Positions 7,607-16,304 of a DNA stretch of 64,000 nucleotides are shown in pieces. Positions within the stretch are counted from its first letter, which is position 1; every line of letters starts with the position of its first letter. Below the pieces are notes generated by a model. It worked only from the letters and a program-made list of their open reading frames with translations. It was not told where the DNA came from and made no database searches. Source of the DNA: Chloroflexota bacterium (GTDB lineage Bacteria > Chloroflexota > Limnocylindria > Limnocylindrales > CSP1-4). The position numbers and the translations under genes are program-made. Where the stretch lies: NCBI GenBank assembly GCA_004297395.1, contig SCUO01000093.1:124001-188000 (forward strand), given 5' to 3'.

Positions 7607-9504
7607 AGCCCCACCAGCGCCGGCTGTCGGAACGCCGATTCGATCGCCGAGCTCGCCGTCTGGCCGAGGCCGCAGATACTCGCGTCGCGCATCGCCCGGC
7701 CGATGTCGGCGAGGAGCGCCAGCTCCTCGTCCCGTGTCCGGGCCAACGCGCCATCCGCGAGCCGCGCCAGGAGCTCTTCCTGCCGGACCGTGCCGACCCG
7801 GCACGGGACGCACTGGCCACACGATTCGTCGCGGAAGAAGGCGGCGATCCGCCGCAACGTGCCGACGAGGTCGGCGGTCTCGTCGAAGACCATGACCACG
7901 CCCGAGCCGAGGGTCGCACCGATCGCCCGAGTACCTTCGAAGGTCAGCGGCACGTCGAGCGCGTCCGGGCCGACGAAGACGCCTGCCGCGCCGCCGAGGA
8001 GGATCGCGCGGACCGGGCGACCTCCCGGCACACCGCCACCGAGCTCGAGCAGCTCGCGGAGGGTTGTCCCGAACGGGACTTCGTACACGCCCGGGCGGGC
8101 CACATGGCCGCAGAGGCAGAACAGCTTCGGGCCGGTCGAGCCGTCCGTCCCGGTGGCGGCGTAGCGGGTCCCGCCACCCACGCCGTCACCGTCGCCGAGG
8201 ACGAGGAGGACGTTGACGAGCGTCTCGACGTTGTTGATCGCGGTGGGCTTGCCAAAGAGGCCGACCTCGACCGGGAAGGGCGGCTTGTTGCGCGGCTCGC
8301 CGCGCTTGCCCTCGATGGATTCGAAGAGCGCCGTCTCCTCGCCGCAGATGTAGGCGCCGGCGCCACGCCGGAGCTCGATGTCGAAGGCCCAGCCGGAGCC
8401 GGCGACGTCGTCCCCGAGGAGCCCCGCCGCGCGGGCGACCTCGATGGCAGCGGTCAGGCGCGCCTCGGCGAGCGGGTACTCGCCCCGGAGGTAGAGGTAG
8501 CCGCGGGAGGCGCCGGTGGCGAAGCCCTCGATCGTGATCGCCTCGATGACGGCGAACGGATCGGCCTCCATGAGGACCCGGTCCTTGAACGTGCCGGGCT
8601 CGGATTCGTCGGCGTTGCAGACGACGTAGTGAGGCTGGGCGGTCTGGGCCGCGACGGCGGCCCACTTCCGACCGGTCGGGAAGGCCGCGCCGCCACGGCC
8701 GACGAGCTTCGCGTCGGACACCTCGCGGATCGTCGCCTCGGCGCCCATCGCGATCGCATTCGAAAAGGCTCGGTAGCCGCCGTGGGCCTGGTAGTCGTCG
8801 AGCGAGCCCGGGTCGACGATGCCGATCCGCCCGAGCAGCCGCAGGCCGGGTTGGCCAGCCTGCGGGACCGAAGCCGTGATCGCCGTCGCGGCAGCCGACG
8901 TGGCGCCATGCGGCGCGGTAGAGCCCGCGAGCGCCGCCTCGAGACGACCCACGATCCCGGCCGCATCAACCGGCGCCAGCTCCTCCCGTACGGGCGACTG
9001 CCCGGCGACGGTCAGGAGCGCCGCCGGCGCGAGCTCGCAGCGGCCGAGACACGGGCTCCGGAGCCAGGTCATCGTCCCGTCGCGGGCGGCCGTGCCCGCG
9101 GGACCCAGCGTCCGCTCCAGGTCGCCGCAGATCGCCTCCGCGCCGGCGAGCCGGCACGCGATGTCGTCGCAGACGTGGGCCACGGCCGGCGGCCGCGGGG
9201 TCGTCGTGAAGAGCGCATAGAACGTGGCCACGCCGTAGGCCTCGGCCGGCGGGACGGCGAGGCGCCGGCAGACATAGTTCAGGCCCGGCTGGGTGATCTG
9301 CCCGACCCGGTCCTGGAGTGCGTGCAGGGCTGGCAGCAGGAGGTCGCGCCGGCTCCGGGCCTGGTGGCCGCCGCGGGCCACGTGGCCATCGGTCCGCGAG
9401 TCGCGCTGCCCGCCCGACCAGCCGGATTCGGCCGGGCCCAGCACCGCGTCCACCGCGGCCCGCTCGACCGGGGACGCCAGCGGCCCGATGACGTGGAGGT
9501 CCAT
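7603..9504 (-). CDS. NuoE-NuoF fusion, NAD-dependent formate dehydrogenase beta/gamma subunit
   Basis: This 633-residue fusion joins a NuoE-like thioredoxin-fold [2Fe-2S] domain (about residues 50-200, Cys in CDDIAC and SPCLGRC) to a NuoF-like flavoprotein (about 210-630). The NuoF part shows the NADH/FMN loop LVGRGGAAFPTGRKW, the NADESEPGTFKDR motif, a GAYICGEETAL block and the [4Fe-4S] motif ESCGQCVPCR with its distal SICGLG cysteine. No other complex I genes are present, so it most likely passes electrons from formate to NAD+. It starts at ATG 9504 after a TACACT box and its stop overlaps the next gene as GTGA. Confidence 0.93.
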   Translation of the reverse strand: MDLHVIGPLASPVERAAVDAVLGPAESGWSGGQRDSRTDGHVARGGHQARSRRDLLLPALHALQDRVGQITQPGLNYVCRRLAVPPAEAYGVATFYALFTTTPRPPAVAHVCDDIACRLAGAEAICGDLERTLGPAGTAARDGTMTWLRSPCLGRCELAPAALLTVAGQSPVREELAPVDAAGIVGRLEAALAGSTAPHGATSAAATAITASVPQAGQPGLRLLGRIGIVDPGSLDDYQAHGGYRAFSNAIAMGAEATIREVSDAKLVGRGGAAFPTGRKWAAVAAQTAQPHYVVCNADESEPGTFKDRVLMEADPFAVIEAITIEGFATGASRGYLYLRGEYPLAEARLTAAIEVARAAGLLGDDVAGSGWAFDIELRRGAGAYICGEETALFESIEGKRGEPRNKPPFPVEVGLFGKPTAINNVETLVNVLLVLGDGDGVGGGTRYAATGTDGSTGPKLFCLCGHVARPGVYEVPFGTTLRELLELGGGVPGGRPVRAILLGGAAGVFVGPDALDVPLTFEGTRAIGATLGSGVVMVFDETADLVGTLRRIAAFFRDESCGQCVPCRVGTVRQEELLARLADGALARTRDEELALLADIGRAMRDASICGLGQTASSAIESAFRQPALVGL

Positions 9505-9511
9505 CGCCCCG

Positions 9512-9517
9512 AGTGTA
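9512..9517 (-). promoter_or_regulatory. -10 box TACACT for the NuoEF-Fe-S operon
   Basis: The minus-strand TACACT is followed by 7 nt and the ATG at 9504, indicating a leaderless transcript covering 9504 to about 5358. Confidence 0.55.
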
Positions 9518-9617
9518 GCCGCCGACCGGCGCCGTGGCCGCGCCCGTCATCCCTCAGCCCAGGGCCTGGACCAGGAAGCGCTGATGAGAAACAAGCCCGA
9601 TGGGTCGGGTCACGGTG

Positions 9618-9644
9618 CGGCGGGCGACGGGGCGACGCCCGCCG
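9618..9644 (-). terminator. Hairpin downstream of the DUF2339 gene
   Basis: Perfect 9-bp arms (CGGCGGGCG and CGCCCGCCG) with a 9-nt loop lie just past the DUF2339 stop at 9650. There is no U-tract, as is common in high-G+C genomes, so the terminator role is inferred from position. Confidence 0.45.
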
Positions 9645-9649
9645 CCCGG

Positions 9650-12600
9650 TCAGGCGGCTCTCGGGCTCGTCGGCGGGTGCGGGTGCTGCATCCGTGCGTA
9701 CACAAGGGCGCTCACCAGGAGGAGCACGCCGAGGGCCACGAGCGACAGGACCCGGTAGGCGACGTCGAGGGCAGCCAGGTCCACCAGGAAGACCTTGATC
9801 GTCGCCAGCCCCAGGAGACCCAGGCCGGACAGCCGGACCTCCGGCCGGTGGAGTCGGAGGCCGCCGGCGAAGCCGACGAGTCCGAGGGCCGACCACAGCA
9901 CGCTGAGGCCAACCTGGGCCTCCTTCTGGAGCTCCTCGAGCGGCCGCGACCCGACCTGCCGCTGGAAGGTGTCCACGAGTCCGACCGACAGGAGGTACAG
10001 ACCGATGATCCCGGCCCCCAGGAACGCCCAGCGGCGAAGGGGCTCGCCGCGGAGCAGGATTGCCGCGACGACGAGTCCGATCGCCATCGCCCCGAGGGCG
10101 ACGGTGGCGTCGGTGAGGATGGGCAGGCCCTGGACGAAGGTCGATGGATCCACCACCAGCCGGCTCGGCGGGGCCACCACGGCGATGCTCGCGAGGGCGC
10201 CGCAGGCCGCCAGGACGAGGCTCGGGATGCCGGCGACCGTACGTCCGGCCGGGGCGAGGCTGATGAGCCCGGCACCGCCGAGGGCGAGCGCCGACCAGCC
10301 GGCCACGGCGTACCCGAGGCGGACCTCGAACGGCAGCAGCCAGGCGACGATGAGCGCGGCAAGGACGGCGCCGGTGAGCCGAGCGATCGTCCCGCCCCAC
10401 GTCCAACCTGCGGCGAGGGCGGTCGCCGCGACGATGGCCAGGGCGTACGACCGGACGTCAATGAAGGGCGTCCCGACCACCGCCACCTGGAGGTCGCCGG
10501 TCACATGCCGCACGAACGGCACCACGCCGGCATACCAGAAACCCTGGACGCCGAGGAAGAAGGCGGCCAGGAGGGCCGCCCCGTGCGGGGCCCGCTCGCC
10601 GGCGATCGCCAGGAGCGACGAGCCCGGGGCCGGAAGCAGGTCGATCCGGGCGATGCGTCGCACGACCGCGAGGGCCACCAGAACCAGCCCGCCCCAGGCC
10701 AGCATGACGTGCGGCCGATCGACCTCGAAGGTCACGCTGTAGGCAAGCAGGGCGATGCCGATGCCGGCCGCGCCGAGGCGCGCCCAGGTGGCACCGCCGA
10801 TCCAGCCGCTGGCGGCGAGCGCCGCCAGGACCGCGAGAAGCGCTGCGCCCTCGGGCCCGGCGTAGGGCACCGCGAAGGCACCTTGGCTGCCCAGGGCATC
10901 GATCGGGAAGTCGTGGAGCACCAGGTGGCCGATCGTGGCGATCAGGGCGAGCCCTCCGAGCCACGAGAGGGACGGCCTGGCAACCCGGCTGAGCCCTCGG
11001 ATGGCCAGCTCGACCGGCGGCTGGATGGCGGTCGGGAGGGCCAGGACAGCGAGCCGATTCTCGACGAAGGCCGGCGGGATCCGCATGGACACGACCCGGA
11101 CGTAGGTGGCGAGCGCGGCGACCGCGAGGACGGCCCAGGCGGCCACGAGCGCCGGGCCCGACAGCTCGAACGGGAAGACATACAGGGTCAGCGCGCCGGC
11201 CACGACGGTGAGCGAGGCTCGAACCCAGGCGATCGGGACGCCCAATCCGGCGACGACGAGGGCGCCGAGCAGGAACGCGAAGGTCATGCCCTCGGGGCCG
11301 AGGAACGGCCACGACCGGTCGAACCCCGACAGGATCGCGCCGGGTGGGTACTCGATGGCCACGAGGTGGCCGATGGCCAGGGCGCCGAGCGCGATCGCGA
11401 CGGCGCCGCTATAGGGATGGCGGCGCAGCGAGGCCACCCACGCCAGGGCGACGGCCTCGGCGGCCCAGGCGATCGGGACGGGTGGCCCACCGAACTGGAC
11501 CGGCACCGCCATCGAGAGGGCGGCCACCCCGGTCGCCGCCACGATCAGGCCGAACGGGTGGCGGTCGCCGTTGCGGGCGAAGAAGAACAGGCCCAGTGCT
11601 AGGTGGGCGACGGCCAGGGCGGCCAGGAACGAGCCGCGCCAAACCGCATCGGGGTCGCTCAGGACCGTGAAGCCGGCCCAGACCGTAAACGCCGCCGTGG
11701 CGAGCAGGAGCGTGACGGTGGTCGTCCGGAGCCGATCGGTCGCGTGGCGGGTCTCCTCGCCGCCCGCCGCCACGACATTGACGAGCCAGAAGGCCGCGAT
11801 GGCGGCTAGGGCCTGACCGATCGGGGCGTCGCCGGCCAGGTACGAGGCAAGCTGCGGCGCGGCCAGGGCGAACGCCAGCGGCGGCAGCCAGACCCATGTC
11901 CGGAAGAGCGCGACGCCCGTCGTCCCGACGAGGGTGACCGCGACGAACAGGAGGGTGATCAGGGTCGGAGAGGCCCCCAGGGCCGGTGGCGCGGCGAGGA
12001 CGGCGACGAGTCCGAAGCCGGCGACGAGCTGGGAGTCGTGCCGGATGGCGATGGCCGCCGCGGCGACGGCCGCGATGAACGCGCCGGCAAGCCCCCACTC
12101 GACCGGGACGAGGCCGTACAGGCGCGTGGCGGCGAGCAGGGCGAGGGACACGATGGCCAGGCCGACGGCGACGAGGACGTGGCCGAGGATGCCGCGGAGC
12201 TTCGTGAAGGCGAGCTCGCCGAGCACGAGGAGCCCCAGGCCGGCCCCGAGCCCGATGAGGACGCGCATCGGCTCGGTGATCCAGCCGCGGCTGAAGGCGA
12301 GGCTCAGGAAGAAGACGGCGCCGAGGAGCAGGGCGATCCCGCCGACGACGGCGAGCAGGCGTCCCTCGAGCCAGGCCTCGATGGCCCCGCGCGACAGGAC
12401 CTCGCCCTCCGCGGGCGGCGTCAGGCCGAGCTTCAGGAGGGCTCGGTGGAGAAGGCCGGGACCGGCCGGTTCGACCTCGACCAGCTCGCGGGCGAGCGGC
12501 GCCTCCTCGGCGGCCTCCATGCGATCGATTGGGAGGGTCGTGGTCCGCCTCGCGCGTGGCGCGACGGCGACAGGCTGCTCTGCCCGCGCTGCGATGGCCG

Positions 12601-12847
12601 GGGACGCCTCGGCCCGAGCGGGAGCCGCGGCTCGCTCCGCTCGGCGCCCTTCGCTGACCTTGACGACCAGCGGCAGGGACGATCGGCCTGATTTGAGGTC
12701 CTCCACCGCATCGAGGAGGTCGTCGACCTGCAGCTCGAGCAGGTGCGCGTTTTCTACCGCCTCGTCCAGGCGCCGCGTCAGGTCGCCCGTCCGTGACCAC
12801 AGCGTCGCGAAGACCACGACCAGGATGAGCAGCAGCAGGAGCTCCAT
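9650..12847 (-). CDS. DUF2339 family polytopic membrane protein
   Basis: This 1065-residue protein starts with a transmembrane anchor (MELLLLLILVVVF). A short coiled coil follows (residues 20-55, a heptad-rich DEAVENAHLLELQVDDLLDAVEDL), then an Ala/Arg-rich linker to about residue 150. The remainder is more than 20 hydrophobic segments, starting near WLEGRLLAVVGGIALLLGAVFFL. That architecture and the conserved WxExRLLxxVGGIALLLG motif are those of DUF2339, a predicted membrane family of unknown function. The ATG at 12847 follows a Shine-Dalgarno GGGAGGG; a longer start would add only six residues. It ends in a short Pro/His tail. Confidence 0.88.
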   Translation of the reverse strand: MELLLLLILVVVFATLWSRTGDLTRRLDEAVENAHLLELQVDDLLDAVEDLKSGRSSLPLVVKVSEGRRAERAAAPARAEASPAIAARAEQPVAVAPRARRTTTLPIDRMEAAEEAPLARELVEVEPAGPGLLHRALLKLGLTPPAEGEVLSRGAIEAWLEGRLLAVVGGIALLLGAVFFLSLAFSRGWITEPMRVLIGLGAGLGLLVLGELAFTKLRGILGHVLVAVGLAIVSLALLAATRLYGLVPVEWGLAGAFIAAVAAAAIAIRHDSQLVAGFGLVAVLAAPPALGASPTLITLLFVAVTLVGTTGVALFRTWVWLPPLAFALAAPQLASYLAGDAPIGQALAAIAAFWLVNVVAAGGEETRHATDRLRTTTVTLLLATAAFTVWAGFTVLSDPDAVWRGSFLAALAVAHLALGLFFFARNGDRHPFGLIVAATGVAALSMAVPVQFGGPPVPIAWAAEAVALAWVASLRRHPYSGAVAIALGALAIGHLVAIEYPPGAILSGFDRSWPFLGPEGMTFAFLLGALVVAGLGVPIAWVRASLTVVAGALTLYVFPFELSGPALVAAWAVLAVAALATYVRVVSMRIPPAFVENRLAVLALPTAIQPPVELAIRGLSRVARPSLSWLGGLALIATIGHLVLHDFPIDALGSQGAFAVPYAGPEGAALLAVLAALAASGWIGGATWARLGAAGIGIALLAYSVTFEVDRPHVMLAWGGLVLVALAVVRRIARIDLLPAPGSSLLAIAGERAPHGAALLAAFFLGVQGFWYAGVVPFVRHVTGDLQVAVVGTPFIDVRSYALAIVAATALAAGWTWGGTIARLTGAVLAALIVAWLLPFEVRLGYAVAGWSALALGGAGLISLAPAGRTVAGIPSLVLAACGALASIAVVAPPSRLVVDPSTFVQGLPILTDATVALGAMAIGLVVAAILLRGEPLRRWAFLGAGIIGLYLLSVGLVDTFQRQVGSRPLEELQKEAQVGLSVLWSALGLVGFAGGLRLHRPEVRLSGLGLLGLATIKVFLVDLAALDVAYRVLSLVALGVLLLVSALVYARMQHPHPPTSPRAA

Positions 12848-12986
12848 CTCCGTCCCTCCCAGCACCGGGATCGCACCCAGCCACTGATGGGACGCGGGGC
12901 GCCTGGATTCGTCACGTTGCCAGGCGATCCGACCGCCGGCATCGCCGGGCCGCCCTGTACGGATGCGGATGGAACCCGCCGTGAAT

Positions 12987-13019
12987 CGAATGGCCCCCGG
13001 TCGAACCGGGGGCCATTCG
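12987..13019 (-). terminator. Strong hairpin terminator after the cold-shock gene
   Basis: A 15-bp perfect stem (12987-13001 with 13005-13019) closes a CGA loop about 20 bp past the stop of the cold-shock gene. The symmetric hairpin could terminate transcription from either side, but its position fits the minus-strand gene. Confidence 0.75.
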
Positions 13020-13039
13020 TGCGGTGGCAGGGGGAGCGA

Positions 13040-13252
13040 TTACGCTCCTTCGGCCTCGCGAACATTCGCCGCCCGCGGGCCCTTCGGCCCGGACTGGACG
13101 TCGAAGCTCACCGCCTCGCCGCCGTTGAGGCGGTCGAAGCTGAGCGGTGCCTGGAGCGAGTCGCGGTGGAAGAAGTAATCCTTCCCGTCCTCGCCGGTGA
13201 TGAAGCCGAAGCCGCGATCGGCGACGACCTTCTTGACAGTGCCGGTGGTCAC
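13040..13252 (-). CDS. Cold-shock domain protein
   Basis: This 70-residue single cold-shock domain binds single-stranded RNA or DNA. RNP1 is GFGFITG near residue 15 and RNP2 is the variant DYFFHRDSL near residue 25, where E. coli CspA has VFVHFS. The start is taken as GTG at 13252 because AAAGGGG lies 7 nt upstream and the protein then begins with the usual (M)TTGTVK. A GTG five codons earlier would overlap the leader hairpin. The long leader upstream is probably regulatory. Confidence 0.9.
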   Translation of the reverse strand: MTTGTVKKVVADRGFGFITGEDGKDYFFHRDSLQAPLSFDRLNGGEAVSFDVQSGPKGPRAANVREAEGA

Positions 13253-13266
13253 AGTGACCCCTTTCA

Positions 13267-13307
13267 CTTCTCGAACGGATTAGCAGGCGCACGGCCTGTT
13301 CGAGAAG
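13267..13307 (-). promoter_or_regulatory. Leader hairpin of the cold-shock mRNA
   Basis: Perfect 10-bp arms (CTTCTCGAAC at 13267-13276 and its complement at 13298-13307) with a 21-nt loop end directly before the Shine-Dalgarno sequence and 14 nt before the GTG. The hairpin sits in a leader of about 95 nt. This resembles cspA-type leaders whose folding controls translation. Confidence 0.55.
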
Positions 13308-13354
13308 CAGGTCGACCGACGCGAAGCACCGTCGCACAGCACGACGACTCCGAC

Positions 13355-13360
13355 AGAGTA
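13355..13360 (-). promoter_or_regulatory. -10 box TACTCT for the cold-shock gene
   Basis: On the minus strand TACTCT lies about 102 nt before the GTG at 13252. A start 6-7 nt downstream gives a leader of about 95 nt containing the hairpin. Assignment rests on the TANNNT pattern alone. Confidence 0.35.
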
Positions 13361-13431
13361 CCCGCGATTCGCGATCGGTGGGCCCGCCTTCCTCGCCGTG
13401 GCGCGTTTCCAGGGGCGGATCGGCGCGCGAT

Positions 13432-13752
13432 TCAGGCCCCGGGCGGTCGGTACGTGACGCCGACGCCGCGGGCCTCGTCCACATCCGCCGCCGTGAGGAG
13501 CACGGTCGTCGTCACGCCGCCGACCCCGCTCGCCGACACCCTGGTCGCGGCCGCCGCGGCCGCAGCGTTCCCGGGCAGCTCGGCGATCATGATGAAGTCG
13601 TCATCGCCGAACGCCCAGTACGCCGCCTCGACTTGTCCGCCGACGCTCGCCACGAGGTCGTTGATGGCCTTGAGTCGGCTCGCCGCGCCCTCCTTGAGGA
13701 CGCCCTGGATCCCCTGCTGGCTATAGCGGGCGCGGAACAGGTAGTGCGCCAT
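13432..13752 (-). CDS. GYD domain protein
   Basis: This 106-residue protein is a GYD-domain (dimeric alpha/beta-barrel-like) protein. Seen are the N-terminal YLFRARYSQQGIQGVLKEGAASR, the central GGQVEAAYWAFGDDDFIMIAELPG and a C-terminal strand TTVLLTAADVDEA. Function is not established for the family; several members sit near oxidoreductases. The ATG at 13752 follows GGAGG at normal spacing. The open frame extends upstream without support. Confidence 0.85.
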   Translation of the reverse strand: MAHYLFRARYSQQGIQGVLKEGAASRLKAINDLVASVGGQVEAAYWAFGDDDFIMIAELPGNAAAAAAATRVSASGVGGVTTTVLLTAADVDEARGVGVTYRPPGA

Positions 13753-13832
13753 GTCGATCCTCCTCGGACGCGCGGGCGAGGCCATCCCGTCCGATCGCGA
13801 GGCGACATCGTGCGTCGGCCTCTCCCCCAGCG

Positions 13833-14906
13833 TCAACGGCCCAGGAGGACGTCTCCCAGGAGGCGCTGTCCGACGAACAGGACGAGGGGCAGCAGGATCG
13901 CGGTGACGAAGCCGCGCAGGGTGCCGGCCGACCATGGCCACGTTGGGAGCTTCGCCAGGATCTCGCGCTCCTGGAGGACGCTGCCGAGGGTCTTCTGGAG
14001 CCCGTCCGCGCGCCGGAGATCCAGCGCGTCGACGTCCTCGTGGACGGCCGCGAGCACGGCCTTGAGGCGCTCCTCGGCCGCGCCCTGGAGGCCGGCCTTG
14101 GCGGCCACGAGGCGTCGATGCATGCCGAGCAGCGGCACGACGAAGATCGCAACCGCCACGGCCGGAACGCCGACCACCCAGGGAGCCCAAAGCAGGGCTG
14201 CGCTCTCGCTGCCGACGGCAACCGGGTTCAGCGCGAGTCCGAAGGCAATCATGAGGACGAGCGCCATCCCCGTCTGCGACGTGAGCCGGGAGAACGCATG
14301 GAGCGGCTCCGGGTTGAACGGGTCGATCCGGTCCGCGAGGGCGTGGAGCCGGCTGACGAGCCGTAGCTGGCGGACGCCATGGACGATGATGGTCAGGGCA
14401 ATCGCGGAGAAGAGCGACTCGAAGACGGTCCTCCCGACCAGCGCCGCGGGGCTCAGCCCGGCCACCTTCGAGCCGACCGGGTCCGAGACGTAGAACGCGA
14501 TGGTGAGCGGGAACGACACGACGAGCAGGACAATCGACGTCCGGCGCGACGCCGTCGTCAGCTCATAGCGGACCCGAACCTCGTCGATGCGTCCTGGAGT
14601 CAACGCGACGCGGAAGGTGTCGAAGGCCTCGCCGGCGACACGGTTCACGTGGTCGACCGCGACCAGGAAGGCGATGGTCAGGACGCCCCATGCCGTCTGT
14701 GTAGCGGTGAGCGATCCAAACCGCGCGCCCGACAGCCAGTCCTGGGAATTGGAAACAATGATGGAGGCGACCATCAGGACGGCGTATGTCAGCCAGGCCG
14801 GCCATGACCGAGAGTGGATCCAGGCAAACAGGTTGTCGAGCCAGCCCGGCGAATACGGAGGCGAAGTCTGGCTCGCTACGCCGGCCGCGCGTGCATCAGT
14901 AGCCAA
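13833..14906 (-). CDS. Membrane protein of unknown family, paralogue of 16305-17384
   Basis: This 357-residue protein has an N-terminal PYSPGWLDNLF motif, about six membrane segments (around residues 35, 70, 125, 170, 230 and 265) and a cytoplasmic coiled-coil-like stretch (residues 280-330, EERLKAVLAAVHEDVDALDL). It ends in LPTWPWSAGTLRGFVTAILLPL followed by a last helix. No known domain is recognised. The start is TTG at 14906, preceded by GGGGAGGGG. The same architecture and end motif occur in the protein at 16305-17384, so the two are paralogues flanking a flavoprotein gene. Confidence 0.75.
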   Translation of the reverse strand: MATDARAAGVASQTSPPYSPGWLDNLFAWIHSRSWPAWLTYAVLMVASIIVSNSQDWLSGARFGSLTATQTAWGVLTIAFLVAVDHVNRVAGEAFDTFRVALTPGRIDEVRVRYELTTASRRTSIVLLVVSFPLTIAFYVSDPVGSKVAGLSPAALVGRTVFESLFSAIALTIIVHGVRQLRLVSRLHALADRIDPFNPEPLHAFSRLTSQTGMALVLMIAFGLALNPVAVGSESAALLWAPWVVGVPAVAVAIFVVPLLGMHRRLVAAKAGLQGAAEERLKAVLAAVHEDVDALDLRRADGLQKTLGSVLQEREILAKLPTWPWSAGTLRGFVTAILLPLVLFVGQRLLGDVLLGR

Positions 14907-14979
14907 AGTAAGCTCCCCTCCCCGTGGACGCCGCGAAATCGTACCGGTGGGTGCAAGTTCCCCGGCCGTGTCGTCGCCC

Positions 14980-16251
14980 TCAGGCCCGGGCTGCCTCGAG
15001 GCGATCGGCCACGATCGCGGCGTCCCGCCCGACTCCGAAGAGGGTCGCGGAGGCCATGTCGCGCATCCACGGCAGTCCGACGAAGGCGAGGCCGGGAATC
15101 TCGGTCAGGCCGTCGACCTGGCGCGGGACGCCGTTCGGCTCGAAGATCGGCAGGTCGATCCAGCCGTAGTCCAGGCGGAAGCCGCTCGTCCAGAGGATCG
15201 TCGAGATGCCCTCGGCGGCAAGGTCCAGCTCGGTCACCTCCGGGACGTCACGAATGAGCGCCGGCGGCCGATCGTCCGGCCCGGCCTCCGCACCGGACCG
15301 CTCGATGTACGTGTCGAAGATTGGCTTGAGTCGCGCGTCGAAGAAGCGATCGGCGAAGTCGAGGTTGGCGTTCAGATCGGCCGCCAGCCGGATCCGCTCC
15401 CCGTCGGCGGCCTCGAAGCGGCCGACGAGGGTCATGCCCTCCGCCGCGAACTGTCGGAGGTTGGTGTCGTGGCCGCCGCGGTGGCCTGACAGGTGCGGGT
15501 TGCAGGCGAAGCGCAGCCGCGGATCGGGCAGCGTCTCGACCGTCGGCAGGCTCGTGCCGTACTGGTGGCCGCGAACCTTGACGCCGGCCAGCCAGTGGAA
15601 GGTGTCACGACCGCGGTAGCGCCGCGGTGCCCGGCCACAGCGGCCGACGGACAGGAACACCCGGCGGCCGGCCCGGTGGAGCTCCTCGGCCAGCTGCACG
15701 CCGGTCTGTCCGGTGCCGACGAGGAGGACCGCACCTGGCGGCAGCGCGGCCTCGCTCCGGTACTCGTGGGCGTGGACCTGCCACACACGCTCGCTCAGGC
15801 CCGCGGCCGCAGGGGAGATCCTCGGGACCTGGAAGCCGCCCGTCGCCACGATCACCCGGTCGGCAAGCACGTGGCCGCGCGAGGTCGTCAGGCGGAAGCG
15901 GCGTCCGCCGTCCCGATGCGCCTCCAGCCGCTCGACGCGGGTGTCGAGGGCGACTGGGGCATCGATGACATCGGCGTAGCGGGCCACCCGCTCGATGATC
16001 TCGTCCCGGGGCATGAAGCCGTCGGCATCGTCGCCGTCGTAGGTGTAGCCGGGAAACGAGGCCGTCCAGTTGGGGCTGACCAGGCGGAACTCGTCCCAGC
16101 GGTCCTGCCAGCCGCCGCCGAGGGTGCTCCGCCGCTCGACGACGAGGTGCTCCCGTCCCGCCGTCCGAAGGAGCGAGCTCATCGACAGGCCGGCGTGGCC
16201 GGCGCCGACGACGACGGTCTCCACGCTCTCGGGCAGGACGCTCACCCTCAC
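14980..16251 (-). CDS. Flavin-dependent monooxygenase-like NAD(P)/FAD oxidoreductase
   Basis: The 423-residue product has an FAD-binding Rossmann motif (VVVGAGHAGLSMS, residues 13-25), the WDEFRLVSPNW substrate-side motif, a central ATGGFQVP motif and a second nucleotide motif (LLVGTGQTGVQLAEEL) for NAD(P)H. It ends with PGLAFVGLPWMRDMASATLFGVG. The pattern fits flavin-containing or N-hydroxylating monooxygenases acting on small molecules. The substrate is unknown. It starts at GTG 16251, 6 nt after a TAGGCT box, and is transcribed apart from the flanking paralogous membrane proteins. Confidence 0.88.
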   Translation of the reverse strand: MRVSVLPESVETVVVGAGHAGLSMSSLLRTAGREHLVVERRSTLGGGWQDRWDEFRLVSPNWTASFPGYTYDGDDADGFMPRDEIIERVARYADVIDAPVALDTRVERLEAHRDGGRRFRLTTSRGHVLADRVIVATGGFQVPRISPAAAGLSERVWQVHAHEYRSEAALPPGAVLLVGTGQTGVQLAEELHRAGRRVFLSVGRCGRAPRRYRGRDTFHWLAGVKVRGHQYGTSLPTVETLPDPRLRFACNPHLSGHRGGHDTNLRQFAAEGMTLVGRFEAADGERIRLAADLNANLDFADRFFDARLKPIFDTYIERSGAEAGPDDRPPALIRDVPEVTELDLAAEGISTILWTSGFRLDYGWIDLPIFEPNGVPRQVDGLTEIPGLAFVGLPWMRDMASATLFGVGRDAAIVADRLEAARA

Positions 16252-16257
16252 GTCCGG

Positions 16258-16263
16258 AGCCTA
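16258..16263 (-). promoter_or_regulatory. -10 box TAGGCT for the flavoprotein gene
   Basis: Minus-strand TAGGCT, 6 nt, then GTG at 16251: leaderless spacing. Confidence 0.55.
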
Positions 16264-16304
16264 CCCGACGACCCCAGGCATGGGGCAGCCCGATCGCCGA
16301 GGTT

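Noticed and set aside
9293-11602. Long open frame (769 codons) opposite the DUF2339 gene
   Set aside because: It lies on the complementary strand of a clear membrane-protein gene, is Gly/Arg/Asp-rich and has no domain; it is a high-G+C shadow.
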